The translations under genes were made by a program, and so were the position numbers. The notes under the pieces are model-generated. The model was not told the origin of the DNA. It worked only from the letters and a program-made list of their open reading frames with translations, and searched no databases. A stretch of DNA of 16,385 nt, from NCBI GenBank assembly GCA_949451265.1, contig CASTQR010000016.1, forward strand, positions 1 to 16,385. Reading direction: 5' to 3'. Shown piece after piece: positions 1-6,939 of the stretch. Position 1 is the stretch's first letter; every line of letters begins with the position of its first letter. The stretch is from an uncultured Eubacteriales bacterium (GTDB taxonomy: Bacteria; Bacillota_A; Clostridia; Oscillospirales; Oscillospiraceae).

Positions 1-392
1 AACACCAGCAGGCCGGTGAGGTAGTTCACAACAACCACCACCACCGCCACCAGCAGCTTGGCGATGAGCTTGTCGGCGTGGAGCAGGTCCACCAGCAGCA
101 TCAGCAGCACCGTCTCCAGCCCCAGGGAGAACAGGCGGGACAGGACGAACTCCCCGGCCTCCCGCAAGCCCCGGCGGGCGGTGGAGCGGTAGACCCACTT
201 GCCGTTGGCAAAGTAGGAGAAGGCCACCGCCCCCACCCAGGCGATGATGTTGCTGACGGCGTAGTGGAGATTGACGGGCCCGGTGAGGAGGGCGTAGATC
301 ACGTAGTTGATCACGGTAGTCATAACGCCTACCACCAGGTAGGCGAGCTGTTCCCTGTGGGCGGTGATGAGGCCGCGGATTTTCTCTGTCAT
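1..392 (-). CDS. GtrA family membrane protein (3' end cut by window edge)
   Basis: Small integral membrane protein of the GtrA family (PF04138). Members help move or modify lipid-linked sugars for cell-surface polysaccharide or teichoic acid glycosylation. About 130 residues are visible, starting MTEKIRGLITAHREQLAYL, and four hydrophobic segments can be read at about residues 16-38, 46-68, 83-105 and 111-130, matching the four-helix GtrA fold. The family motif with FSYFANGKWVY lies near residues 59-69. The ATG start at 392 has GGAGG about seven bases upstream. The usual length is 120-150 residues, so only a few C-terminal residues should be missing beyond base 1. The glycosyltransferase partner, if any, would lie to the left, outside the window. 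Family assignment is confident; the exact substrate is unknown. Confidence 0.85.
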   Translation of the reverse strand, partial: MTEKIRGLITAHREQLAYLVVGVMTTVINYVIYALLTGPVNLHYAVSNIIAWVGAVAFSYFANGKWVYRSTARRGLREAGEFVLSRLFSLGLETVLLMLLVDLLHADKLIAKLLVAVVVVVVNYLTGLLV

Positions 393-468
393 GGGCTGTC
401 CTCCGGTGTATAGGCTGCGGCGCGGGGCAGGGCCCGCGGGGGCCCCGTTCCAATTGACGTTCTAAAAT

Positions 469-497
469 AGTTTACCATAAAGGGAGGGGGTTTTCAA
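469..497 (-). promoter_or_regulatory. Putative sigma-A promoter of the GtrA gene
   Basis: On the minus strand a -35 box TTGAAA (492-497) and a -10 box TAAACT (469-474) are separated by exactly 17 bases. They sit about 75 bases upstream of the GtrA start codon. The short stretch between this promoter and the leuA leader promoter holds no other clear signal. Confidence 0.5.
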
Positions 498-540
498 TAC
501 CTGGCGGGAAATTTCACCAGGGGACAGGGGAAACAGCCTC

Positions 541-570
541 TTGACAAGGCCCCCGGCCCCACGGTATAAT
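541..570 (+). promoter_or_regulatory. Sigma-A promoter of the leuA-proC operon
   Basis: Perfect consensus boxes are present: TTGACA (541-546) and TATAAT (565-570), with an 18-base spacer. Transcription would start near 577, just ahead of the first T-box stem. Confidence 0.85.
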
Positions 571-576
571 AATCCC

Positions 577-847
577 CAAGCAAAAGGCGTGGATGGGAAC
601 AAGACGCGGCCCGTCCCCCGCCCAGAGAGCCGGCGGCTGGTGCGAGCCGGCGGGGGGAACCGCGTGGATACTGGCCCCGGAGCCGCCAGTCTGAACACAC
701 CAAGTAGGATTGGACGGGTGATCCCGTTACAGGTCATGGCCTTGCTGGAGGCCGAGAGCGCGCATTGGGCGACCGTGCGCGGAAGTAGGGTGGTACCGCG
801 TGATCCCGCCGATCACGCCCCTGACATAACCGTCGGGGGCGTTTTTT
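577..847 (+). ncRNA. T-box leader (leucine-type), tRNA-sensing riboswitch
   Basis: Cis-acting leader that reads uncharged tRNA and decides between termination and read-through into leuA. The invariant T-box sequence AGGGTGGTACCGCG lies at 787-800. Its TGGT bulge would pair with a tRNA ending A-CCA, which fits tRNA-Leu (discriminator A). Stem I is visible: ACGCGG (604-609) pairs with CCGCGT (660-665), and between them are the AGAGAGCCGG (633-642) and GGTGCGAGCC (648-657 region) elements typical of the distal loops. The specifier is probably CTG at 671-673, placed by its distance to the conserved CCCGGAG block that follows; CTG encodes leucine, matching leuA. The leader ends in the terminator at 815-847. 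T-box identity is very secure; the specifier triplet is an inference by pattern. Confidence 0.92.
815..847 (+). terminator. T-box-controlled intrinsic terminator
   Basis: An 11-bp stem (815-825 with 832-842, one G-T pair) and a 6-base loop are followed by a run of six T (842-847). It competes with the antiterminator that contains the T-box sequence at 787-800. Confidence 0.88.
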
Positions 848-881
848 GATTCCCCCGCGCATCCAAAAGGAGGAAAACCCC

Positions 882-2582
882 ATGAAGCTGAAGCCCGGAT
901 TTGAGAAGTACATTCCCTTCAAGCCCCAGCCCATCGAACACCGCACCTGGCCGGATAAGACCATCACCAAGGCCCCGGTATGGTGCTCCGTGGATCTGAG
1001 GGACGGGAACCAGGCCCTCATCGACCCCATGAATTTGCAGGAGAAGCTGGAGTACTTCCACACCCTGGCGGACATCGGGGTGAAGGAGATCGAGATCGGC
1101 TTCCCCTCCGCCTCCGAGACGGAGTACGAGATCTGCCGGGAGCTCATTGAGGGCAATCACATCCCGGACGACGTGACCATCCAGGTGCTGGTGCAGGCCA
1201 GGGAACACCTTATTAAAAAAACCTTCGAGGCCATCCGGGGCGCGAAGAACGTGATCCTCCACTTCTACAACTCCACCTCCACCCTCCAGCGGAAGGTGGT
1301 GTTCCACATGGATACCGACGGGATCACGAAAATCGCCACCGACGCGGCGGATCTGATCTACGAGATGGCCCAGCCGGTGATTGCGGATGGTATGAACTTG
1401 CGCTTTCAATACTCCCCGGAATCCTTCATGGGCACCGAAATGGACTACGCCGTGGAGATCTGCGCCGCCGTGCTGGATCACCTTCACGCCGACGAGAACC
1501 ACAAGGTGATCCTGAACCTGCCCACCACGGTGGAGAACTGTATGCCCAACCAGCTGGCGGATATGCTGGAGTACTTCATCCGCAAGCTGCCCGGGCGGGA
1601 GCGGGCTATCATCTCCCTCCACCCCCACAACGACCGGGGCACCGGCGTGGCCACCACCGAGATGGGGCTGCTGGCGGGGGCCGAGCGGGTGGAGGCCACC
1701 CTGTTCGGCAACGGGGAGCGCACCGGGAACGTGGATATGGTGACACTGGCCATGAACATGTACACCCAGGGGGTGGACCCGGAGCTGGACTTCCACGACA
1801 TCAACAGGATCCGGGATATGTACGAGCGGTGCACCAAAATGAAGGTGGGGGAGCGCCAGCCCTACGCCGGTGAGCTGGTGTTCACCGCTTTCTCCGGCAG
1901 CCACCAGGACGCCATCAACAAGGGCGTGCACTACATGAACGAGAGCGGCACCGATCTGTGGGAGGTGCCCTACCTGCCCATCGACCCCGCCGACGTGGGG
2001 CGGCAGTACGAGCCCATCATCCGCATCAATTCCCAGTCGGGGAAGGGCGGGGCGGCCTTCGTCATGATGCAGAACTTCGGCTACGACCTGCCCAAGGCCA
2101 TGCACGCCGAGTTTGGCGCGGTGGTGCAGAAGGAATCCGACCGGATCGGCAAGGAGCTGAAGCCGGAGCAGATCTTCGCGCTGTTCGACCAGGAGTACCT
2201 GTCCGTCCCCAAGACCTACCAGCTGGAGCGCCACTCTTTCCATGAGGACTCCCGCCACGGGGACGTGAGCCGGGTGGCCTTTGTGGGCCAGGTGGGCTAT
2301 AAGGGCCGTACCATGGAGGCCTACGGACAGGGGAACGGCCCCATCGACGCCTTTTTCAACGCCCTCCACGACCTGCCGGAGGGGCACATTGAGGGGTACC
2401 AGTTTGTGGACTACAAGGAGCACGCCATCTCCTCCGGCTCGGACACCCAGGCGGTGTGCTACATCCACCTGAAGGATCCGGACGGACGGGACGTGTTCGG
2501 CGTGGGCAAGAGCCACAACATCAACCGGGCCTCCCTGCGGGCCATCCTGTGCGCCATCAACCGGTCTTTGCTGGGCGCGTGA
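882..2582 (+). CDS. leuA: 2-isopropylmalate synthase (long, actinobacterial-type LeuA)
   Basis: First committed enzyme of leucine biosynthesis: condenses acetyl-CoA with 2-ketoisovalerate to 2-isopropylmalate in the cytoplasm. The 566-residue product has the catalytic TIM-barrel signature SVDLRDGNQAL with Arg40 and Asp41, the metal-binding pair His247/His249 in LHPHNDRGTG, and the GNGERTGNVD motif at 276-285. The C-terminal third (about 430-566) corresponds to the leucine-binding allosteric domain, so feedback control by leucine is expected. Length and the N-terminal extension before the barrel match the LeuA type found in Mycobacterium and Corynebacterium rather than the 510-residue E. coli type. 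The ATG at 882 is chosen because AAGGAGG (867-873) sits eight bases upstream; an in-frame TTG at 846 lies inside the terminator T-run and is rejected. Expression is controlled by the T-box leader, and proC follows after 25 bases. Confidence 0.96.
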   Translation: MKLKPGFEKYIPFKPQPIEHRTWPDKTITKAPVWCSVDLRDGNQALIDPMNLQEKLEYFHTLADIGVKEIEIGFPSASETEYEICRELIEGNHIPDDVTIQVLVQAREHLIKKTFEAIRGAKNVILHFYNSTSTLQRKVVFHMDTDGITKIATDAADLIYEMAQPVIADGMNLRFQYSPESFMGTEMDYAVEICAAVLDHLHADENHKVILNLPTTVENCMPNQLADMLEYFIRKLPGRERAIISLHPHNDRGTGVATTEMGLLAGAERVEATLFGNGERTGNVDMVTLAMNMYTQGVDPELDFHDINRIRDMYERCTKMKVGERQPYAGELVFTAFSGSHQDAINKGVHYMNESGTDLWEVPYLPIDPADVGRQYEPIIRINSQSGKGGAAFVMMQNFGYDLPKAMHAEFGAVVQKESDRIGKELKPEQIFALFDQEYLSVPKTYQLERHSFHEDSRHGDVSRVAFVGQVGYKGRTMEAYGQGNGPIDAFFNALHDLPEGHIEGYQFVDYKEHAISSGSDTQAVCYIHLKDPDGRDVFGVGKSHNINRASLRAILCAINRSLLGA

Positions 2583-2607
2583 TAAACTTGAGAAAGCGGG
2601 TGCTGAC

Positions 2608-3432
2608 ATGAAGAAGGCGGCCTTTATCGGCGTGGGAAATATGGGCGGGGCGCTGGCCCGGGCGGCGTGCCGGGCGGTGGGCGCGGATCAGGTGGTGCTG
2701 TTCAACCGCACGCCGGACAAGGCGGAGGCCCTGGGGGCGGAGCTGGGCTGCGAGGTGGTGGGCAGCGCCGCCGACGCGGCCTGGGCGGCGGAGTACCTGT
2801 TCCTGGGGGCCAAGCCCGACGGGATCCCGTCCCTGCTGGAGGAGCTGGGGCCCCAGCTCCGGGACCGCCACCGGGTGGGGGAGGACAAGGTGGCCGTTTC
2901 CATGGCGGCGGGGCTGACCATCAAGGATCTGCGGCCCCACCTGGCGGGGGCGGGGTACTATGTGCCCATCGTGAGGATAATGCCCAACACCTGCGCGGCC
3001 ATCGGCAAGGGCATGACTGCCCTGTGCGCCGGGGAGGCGGTGGGGGAGGAGCACATCCGGGGCGTGGAGGAGATCCTGTCCGCCACCGGACGGGTGGAGC
3101 GCATCCCCGAGGGGATAATGGATCAGTTCGCCGCCGTGGCGGGCTGCGGCCCCGCCTTTGTCTACCCCTACATCGAGGGGCTGGCGGACGGCGGGGTGAT
3201 GGCGGGCCTGCCCCGGGCCAAGGCGGTGGAGTACGCCGCCCAGATGGTGCTGGGGGCGGCGGCCATGGTGCTGGAGAGCGGCAAACACCCAGGCCAGCTC
3301 AAGGACGAGGTGTGCTCCCCCGGCGGCTCCACCATCGCCGGGGTGGCGGAGCTGGAGCGCCACGGCCTGCGGGCCGCGGCCATGGACGCGGTGATGGCGG
3401 CCTGGCGCAGAAGCATGGAGCTGGGCAAGTAG
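2608..3432 (+). CDS. proC: Pyrroline-5-carboxylate reductase
   Basis: Last step of proline synthesis: NAD(P)H-dependent reduction of 1-pyrroline-5-carboxylate to L-proline. The 274-residue protein opens with the Rossmann nucleotide-binding motif FIGVGNMGGAL (residues 6-16), has the RIMPNT block near residue 120, AGCGPAFVYPYIEGLADGG around 175-193, and the C-terminal family signature LKDEVCSPGGSTIAGVAEL. Length is normal for the family. The gene starts 25 bases after leuA with only a weak ribosome site, and no promoter is visible between the two, so it is probably co-transcribed with leuA and would share T-box control. It is followed directly by a terminator. Confidence 0.95.
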   Translation: MKKAAFIGVGNMGGALARAACRAVGADQVVLFNRTPDKAEALGAELGCEVVGSAADAAWAAEYLFLGAKPDGIPSLLEELGPQLRDRHRVGEDKVAVSMAAGLTIKDLRPHLAGAGYYVPIVRIMPNTCAAIGKGMTALCAGEAVGEEHIRGVEEILSATGRVERIPEGIMDQFAAVAGCGPAFVYPYIEGLADGGVMAGLPRAKAVEYAAQMVLGAAAMVLESGKHPGQLKDEVCSPGGSTIAGVAELERHGLRAAAMDAVMAAWRRSMELGK

Positions 3433-3439
3433 GATATCA

Positions 3440-3470
3440 AAAAAGCGCGATGGGAGCCGTCGCGCTTTTT
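3440..3470 (+). terminator. Intrinsic terminator after proC
   Basis: An 11-bp perfect stem (3440-3450 with 3460-3470) with a 9-base loop; the arm ends in five T on the plus strand. It closes the leuA-proC unit just ahead of the next promoter. Confidence 0.85.
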
Positions 3471-3494
3471 CATGCCCCGGCGCGGAAAAAAGCC

Positions 3495-3522
3495 TTGACA
3501 AATCGAGCGTTTGTACTATAAT
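3495..3522 (+). promoter_or_regulatory. Sigma-A promoter of the radical SAM / DUF4130 operon
   Basis: TTGACA (3495-3500) and TATAAT (3517-3522) with a 16-base spacer. A start near 3529 gives a short leader before the GTG start codon at 3562. Confidence 0.8.
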
Positions 3523-3534
3523 AAAAAGTACAAA
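3498..3534 (+). promoter_or_regulatory. Inverted-repeat operator over the promoter (regulator unknown)
   Basis: A 25-bp palindrome, TTTGTAC (3510-3516), 11 bases, GTACAAA (3528-3534), has the -10 box at its centre. A second inverted pair, ACAAA (3498-3502) with TTTGT (3510-3514), overlaps the -35 box and shares the middle half-site. Such an arrangement is expected to let a dimeric repressor block RNA polymerase. The motif does not match the Firmicute LexA box (GAAC-N4-GTTC), Fur, PerR or NrdR boxes. Confidence 0.55.
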
Positions 3535-3561
3535 TGTTTGATTTTATGGGAGGGGAATCCT

Positions 3562-4833
3562 GTGGAGGTTCTGACCAAGCTGACCATTCTGGCGGACGCC
3601 GCCAAGTACGACGCCGCCTGTACCTCCAGCGGGGTGATCCGGGGGGCAAAGCCGGGGACCATCGGCACCGCCACCAACTCGGGCTGCTGCCACACCTTCT
3701 CCGCCGACGGGCGGTGTGTGTCCCTGATGAAGGTGCTGTATACCAACCACTGCTGCTATGACTGCGCCTACTGCGTGAACCGCCGCTCCAACGATGTGCC
3801 CCGGACGGCCTTTACCCCAAAGGAGCTGGCGGAGCTGACCATCCAATTTTACCGGAGGAACTATATCGAGGGACTGTTTTTGTCCTCCGCCGTGCTGAAA
3901 AGCCCGGACTACACCACGGAGCGGATGATCGAGACCCTGCGTCTGCTGCGCACCGAGTACCGCTTCAATGGCTACATCCACGCCAAGGCCATCCCTGGTG
4001 CGGACCCGGGGCTGACCTATGAGCTGGGTCTGCTGGCGGATCGGCTCAGCGTCAACATCGAGCTGCCCTCCGAGAGCTCCCTGCGGCTGCTGGCCCCGGA
4101 CAAGAGCCGGACGTCCATCTTCACCCCCATGGCCCAGATCCGGGACGGGGCCGCCCAGTCCAAGGCGGAGCTGAAGCTCTACCGCCACGCGCCGAAGTTC
4201 GCCCCGGCTGGGCAGTCCACCCAGATGATCGTGGGGGCCACCCCGGAGAGCGACCGGCACATCCTGTCCCTGACCGAGGGGCTGTACCGGAAGTACCGGC
4301 TGAAGCGGGTGTTTTTCTCCGCCTATATGCCGGTGTCCGACCACAAGAGCCTGCCCGTGCCCGCCGGGTTCAAGCCGCCCCTGCTGCGGGAGCACCGGCT
4401 GTACCAGGCGGACTGGCTGCTGCGGTTCTACGGCTTTACGGCGGGGGAGATCCTGGACGAGACCCGCCCCAACTTCGACGAGGCCCTGGATCCCAAGAGC
4501 GACTGGGCCCTGCGGCACCCGGAGTTCTTCCCGGTGGAGGTGAACCGGGCGGACTACGAGGCCATCCTGCGGGTGCCCGGCATCGGGATGCGGGGGGCGG
4601 AGCGGATTGTGGCCGCCCGGCGGTACGGCCCCCTGTCCTTCGAGGGGCTGAAGCGGCTGGGCATCGTGATGAAGCGGGCCCAGTATTTCATCACCTGCGG
4701 GGGGCGGATGCTGCCGGGGCTGCGGTTCAGCCCTGAGAGCGTCTACCGCCGCCTCACCGGGCTGGAGCAGGCGGCCCTGGGCGGCGGAGAGAGCTGGCAG
4801 CAGATCTCCCTGTTCGACGGGGCGGTGGGCTGA
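3562..4833 (+). CDS. Putative DNA modification/repair radical SAM protein (TIGR03916-like)
   Basis: Radical SAM enzyme of the family that is always found next to a DUF4130-type partner; a role in DNA repair or modification has been proposed from gene context, but no reaction is established. In the 423-residue product the iron-sulfur cluster motif is Cys64-X3-Cys68-X2-Cys71 (NHCCYDCAYC), followed by a radical SAM barrel to about residue 280. A helix-hairpin-helix DNA-binding segment with VPGIGMRGAERIVAAR at 338-353 lies near the C-terminus. The N-terminus (KLTILADAAKYDAACTSSG) is typical of the family. The GTG at 3562 is preferred because GGGAGGGG lies at 3548-3554; upstream in-frame TTG at 3511 falls inside the promoter. 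The stop codon is one base from the partner's ATG, which indicates translational coupling. Confidence 0.9.
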   Translation: MEVLTKLTILADAAKYDAACTSSGVIRGAKPGTIGTATNSGCCHTFSADGRCVSLMKVLYTNHCCYDCAYCVNRRSNDVPRTAFTPKELAELTIQFYRRNYIEGLFLSSAVLKSPDYTTERMIETLRLLRTEYRFNGYIHAKAIPGADPGLTYELGLLADRLSVNIELPSESSLRLLAPDKSRTSIFTPMAQIRDGAAQSKAELKLYRHAPKFAPAGQSTQMIVGATPESDRHILSLTEGLYRKYRLKRVFFSAYMPVSDHKSLPVPAGFKPPLLREHRLYQADWLLRFYGFTAGEILDETRPNFDEALDPKSDWALRHPEFFPVEVNRADYEAILRVPGIGMRGAERIVAARRYGPLSFEGLKRLGIVMKRAQYFITCGGRMLPGLRFSPESVYRRLTGLEQAALGGGESWQQISLFDGAVG

Positions 4834-4834
4834 C

Positions 4835-5641
4835 ATGACGGCTTACCGCTACGACGGCACCTTCGCCGGGTTCCTGACCTGTGTGTGGGACGCCCTGGAG
4901 GGCGGGGTGGAGCCGTCCGCCTTCCTGCTGCCGGGGGACGGGGCCACCCTCTGGGCGGAGCGGATCGTGGCGGCGGACGAGGGGCGGGCCCGGCGGCTGT
5001 ACGCCGCGCTGAAAAAACGGGCGTCCCCCGCCTTCCAGAAGCTCATCGCCCGGGGCTTCCTCACCTGCCTGCCGGAGAAGGAGCTGGCCCTGTTCACCCT
5101 CATCCGCCGGGGGCTGCGGGAGGGGGACCGGGTGCGGCTGGACCTCAGCGACCCGGTGATGGCCCGGGTGAACCTGGCGCTCACCAAAATGTGGACGGAG
5201 TGGGATCACTTGAAGGGCTTCGTCCGCTTTTCCGAGCTGGACGGCGTGCTGGTGGGGGAGATCGAGCCGAAAAACCGGGTGCTGCCCCTGCTGGCCCCCC
5301 ACTTCGCCGCCCGGTACTCCGGGGAGCGGCTGGCCCTGTACGACCGCACCCACCACGAGATCTTTTTGTCCGAACGGGGGCGGTGGAAGCTCCTGCCGGC
5401 GGAGGACTTCCGCATGGGCCCCGCCGGAATGGAGGAAAAATCCTACCGGGCCATGTGGCGGAGGTATTATGACACCATCGCCATTGAGGGGCGGCGCAAC
5501 CCGAAATGCCAGTCCACCCACCTGCCCAAGCGGTACCGCCATGTGATGACGGAGTTTTTGACCGACGAGGAGATGGAGCGGAGCCTGCCGGGACAGGCCC
5601 CGGCCTCCCTTGGGGATGGAACGGAAGGAACCCCCGGGTAA
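4835..5641 (+). CDS. DUF4130 / TIGR03915-type DNA metabolism protein, partner of the radical SAM enzyme
   Basis: A 268-residue soluble protein of the family that accompanies the radical SAM enzyme upstream. In other genomes the family is sometimes fused to a uracil-DNA-glycosylase-like domain; here there is no such C-terminal domain, so this is the stand-alone version. Recognisable blocks are YRYDGTFAGFLTCVWDA at the N-terminus, MARVNLALTKMWTEWDHLKGFVRF around 108-131, YDRTHHEIF near 169 and NPKCQSTHLPKRYRHVMTEF near 226-245. The ATG at 4835 follows the previous stop by one base. The last codons and stop sit in the left arm of the convergent hairpin (5628-5669). Family assignment is firm; the biochemical role is unknown. 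Confidence 0.87.
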   Translation: MTAYRYDGTFAGFLTCVWDALEGGVEPSAFLLPGDGATLWAERIVAADEGRARRLYAALKKRASPAFQKLIARGFLTCLPEKELALFTLIRRGLREGDRVRLDLSDPVMARVNLALTKMWTEWDHLKGFVRFSELDGVLVGEIEPKNRVLPLLAPHFAARYSGERLALYDRTHHEIFLSERGRWKLLPAEDFRMGPAGMEEKSYRAMWRRYYDTIAIEGRRNPKCQSTHLPKRYRHVMTEFLTDEEMERSLPGQAPASLGDGTEGTPG

Positions 5642-5669
5642 ACCGCGCGGACGGTTTACTCAGGGGTTC
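5628..5669. terminator. Bidirectional hairpin between convergent operons
   Basis: GAACCCC (5628-5634) pairs with GGGGTTC (5663-5669) and GTAAACC (5638-5644) with GGTTTAC (5653-5659). It lies between the ends of the plus-strand DUF4130 gene and the minus-strand LuxC-like gene and overlaps the former's stop codon. T-runs on both sides are weak, so efficiency is uncertain. Confidence 0.65.
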
Positions 5670-5676
5670 TTCCTGT

Positions 5677-6939
5677 TCAGCGTTCCACATCCACCACCCG
5701 GACGTAACGGCGCAGGGGATATTCCCCGTCGTGGGCCTCGCCGGGGAAGGAGGCGGACATGGACTCGGCCCGTGTGACGCGGGTCACGCCCGCCCGGGCC
5801 AGCAGCTCCGTCAGCGCCTCCCGCTGTTCGGGAGGACACAGGAGGCCCGCCGTCTGGAGCCGCCCCTTCTGGCGGCGCAGGGCGGGCAGAAGCTCCCCTT
5901 GGGGCAGCAGCTTCACCAGCACGTTCCCCTCCATGGGGGACAGCTCCAGCTCCTGATCGGGCCGGAGAAGGACGGAACAGCCCCGGCCCTGGATCAGCGC
6001 TTCCCCCGCCGCCGTCCCGTCCACGATGCGCTCCAGCAGGGCGGTGCGGCCGCTGAGGGAGGCGGAGGCCCCGCCGGACGGGCCGGGGCGCTTTGCCGCC
6101 GCCTGTTCCAGGCAGGGCAGGAAGTCCCGGCAGAAGGCCAGCGCTTCCTCCCAGTCGCCGGAGTCCAGGAAAACCACCTGACAGGAGGAGCAGAGCCGCT
6201 GGCCCGTCTCCACAATGTGGGCGGCCAGGGCGGACAGCTCCCCGTCCCGGTTCTCGCAGCCGGAGACGTAGGCGAAGCTGAGGCGGTGGCCCCACTCGAT
6301 GAGCTTGCACCCCGGCCCGGCCAGGGAGCGGGCGGCCTCAATGGCCCCGTCGCCGCCCCAGACCACCAGGCCGTCGGCCAGGGCCGCCAGGGCCTCCATG
6401 TCCTCCCGCTGGCCGGAGGGGAGGTCGAAGGCGTAGAGGTAGGGGGACAGCCGGGGCTCCTGCTCCGTCAGAAGCTGGAACGCCGCCAGGGACAGGCCCT
6501 TGTCGCCGTGGGGGAGCTTCACCAGGTTGATGTTGCCGGTGAGCAGGCCCTCCAGGGCGGTGTACACCGGCAGGCCCGACATATTGCCGGGGGCGATGTG
6601 GAACAGCGTGCCCAGGGGCAGGATGCGGGCGGTGGTTTTGGGGAACCGGCTGGGGCGGAAGGGATCGGGGCCCAGCTCGGTGGCCAGTTTGGCCTCCAAG
6701 GTTTCCCGGCGCAGCAGGGGGAGCAGGTCAGCCAGCCCCACCCCGGCGGGCAGGAAGCGGGAGATCAGCGCGTCAAACTCGCCGGAGGCCAGACGCCTGC
6801 CCAGGGCGTCCACGGCGGCGATGACCGCCTCCGTGTCCAAGGGCGGGCCGGCACGGACAGCGTTGAGCTGGGCTTCCAGGCCGTTCAGTACGTTCTTCCG
6901 CTCCGTATCGGAGAGCAGTTTTCCGTTGGCGAAGATCAA
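5677..6939 (-). CDS. LuxC-like acyl-CoA reductase
   Basis: NAD(P)H-dependent reduction of an activated fatty acyl group to the aldehyde; member of the LuxC family (PF05893), related to aldehyde dehydrogenases. The 420-residue product has the block LPLGTLFHIAPGNMSGLPVY near 110-129, a candidate general base Glu215 in LIEWGHRLSFAYVS, and the likely acyl-accepting Cys250 in QRLCSSCQVVF, at the position of the catalytic cysteine of Vibrio LuxC. The start is taken as TTG at 6939: GGGGGAG lies six bases upstream, and the TTG overlaps the TGA stop of the upstream LuxE-like gene by four bases, giving translational coupling. The frame stays open far upstream (to 7449), but that part is only a shadow of the LuxE-like gene. 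The natural substrate is unknown. Confidence 0.85.
   Translation of the reverse strand: MIFANGKLLSDTERKNVLNGLEAQLNAVRAGPPLDTEAVIAAVDALGRRLASGEFDALISRFLPAGVGLADLLPLLRRETLEAKLATELGPDPFRPSRFPKTTARILPLGTLFHIAPGNMSGLPVYTALEGLLTGNINLVKLPHGDKGLSLAAFQLLTEQEPRLSPYLYAFDLPSGQREDMEALAALADGLVVWGGDGAIEAARSLAGPGCKLIEWGHRLSFAYVSGCENRDGELSALAAHIVETGQRLCSSCQVVFLDSGDWEEALAFCRDFLPCLEQAAAKRPGPSGGASASLSGRTALLERIVDGTAAGEALIQGRGCSVLLRPDQELELSPMEGNVLVKLLPQGELLPALRRQKGRLQTAGLLCPPEQREALTELLARAGVTRVTRAESMSASFPGEAHDGEYPLRRYVRVVDVER

Noticed and set aside
813..2609. 598-residue open frame on the minus strand over leuA
   Set aside because: It is antisense to a clear leuA, has a Val/Gly/His-rich composition without any domain, and is a product of GC-rich third positions.
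3498..3534. SOS (LexA) box upstream of the radical SAM gene
   Set aside because: The half-sites are TTTGTAC/GTACAAA with an 11-base gap, not GAAC-N4-GTTC, so SOS control cannot be claimed.
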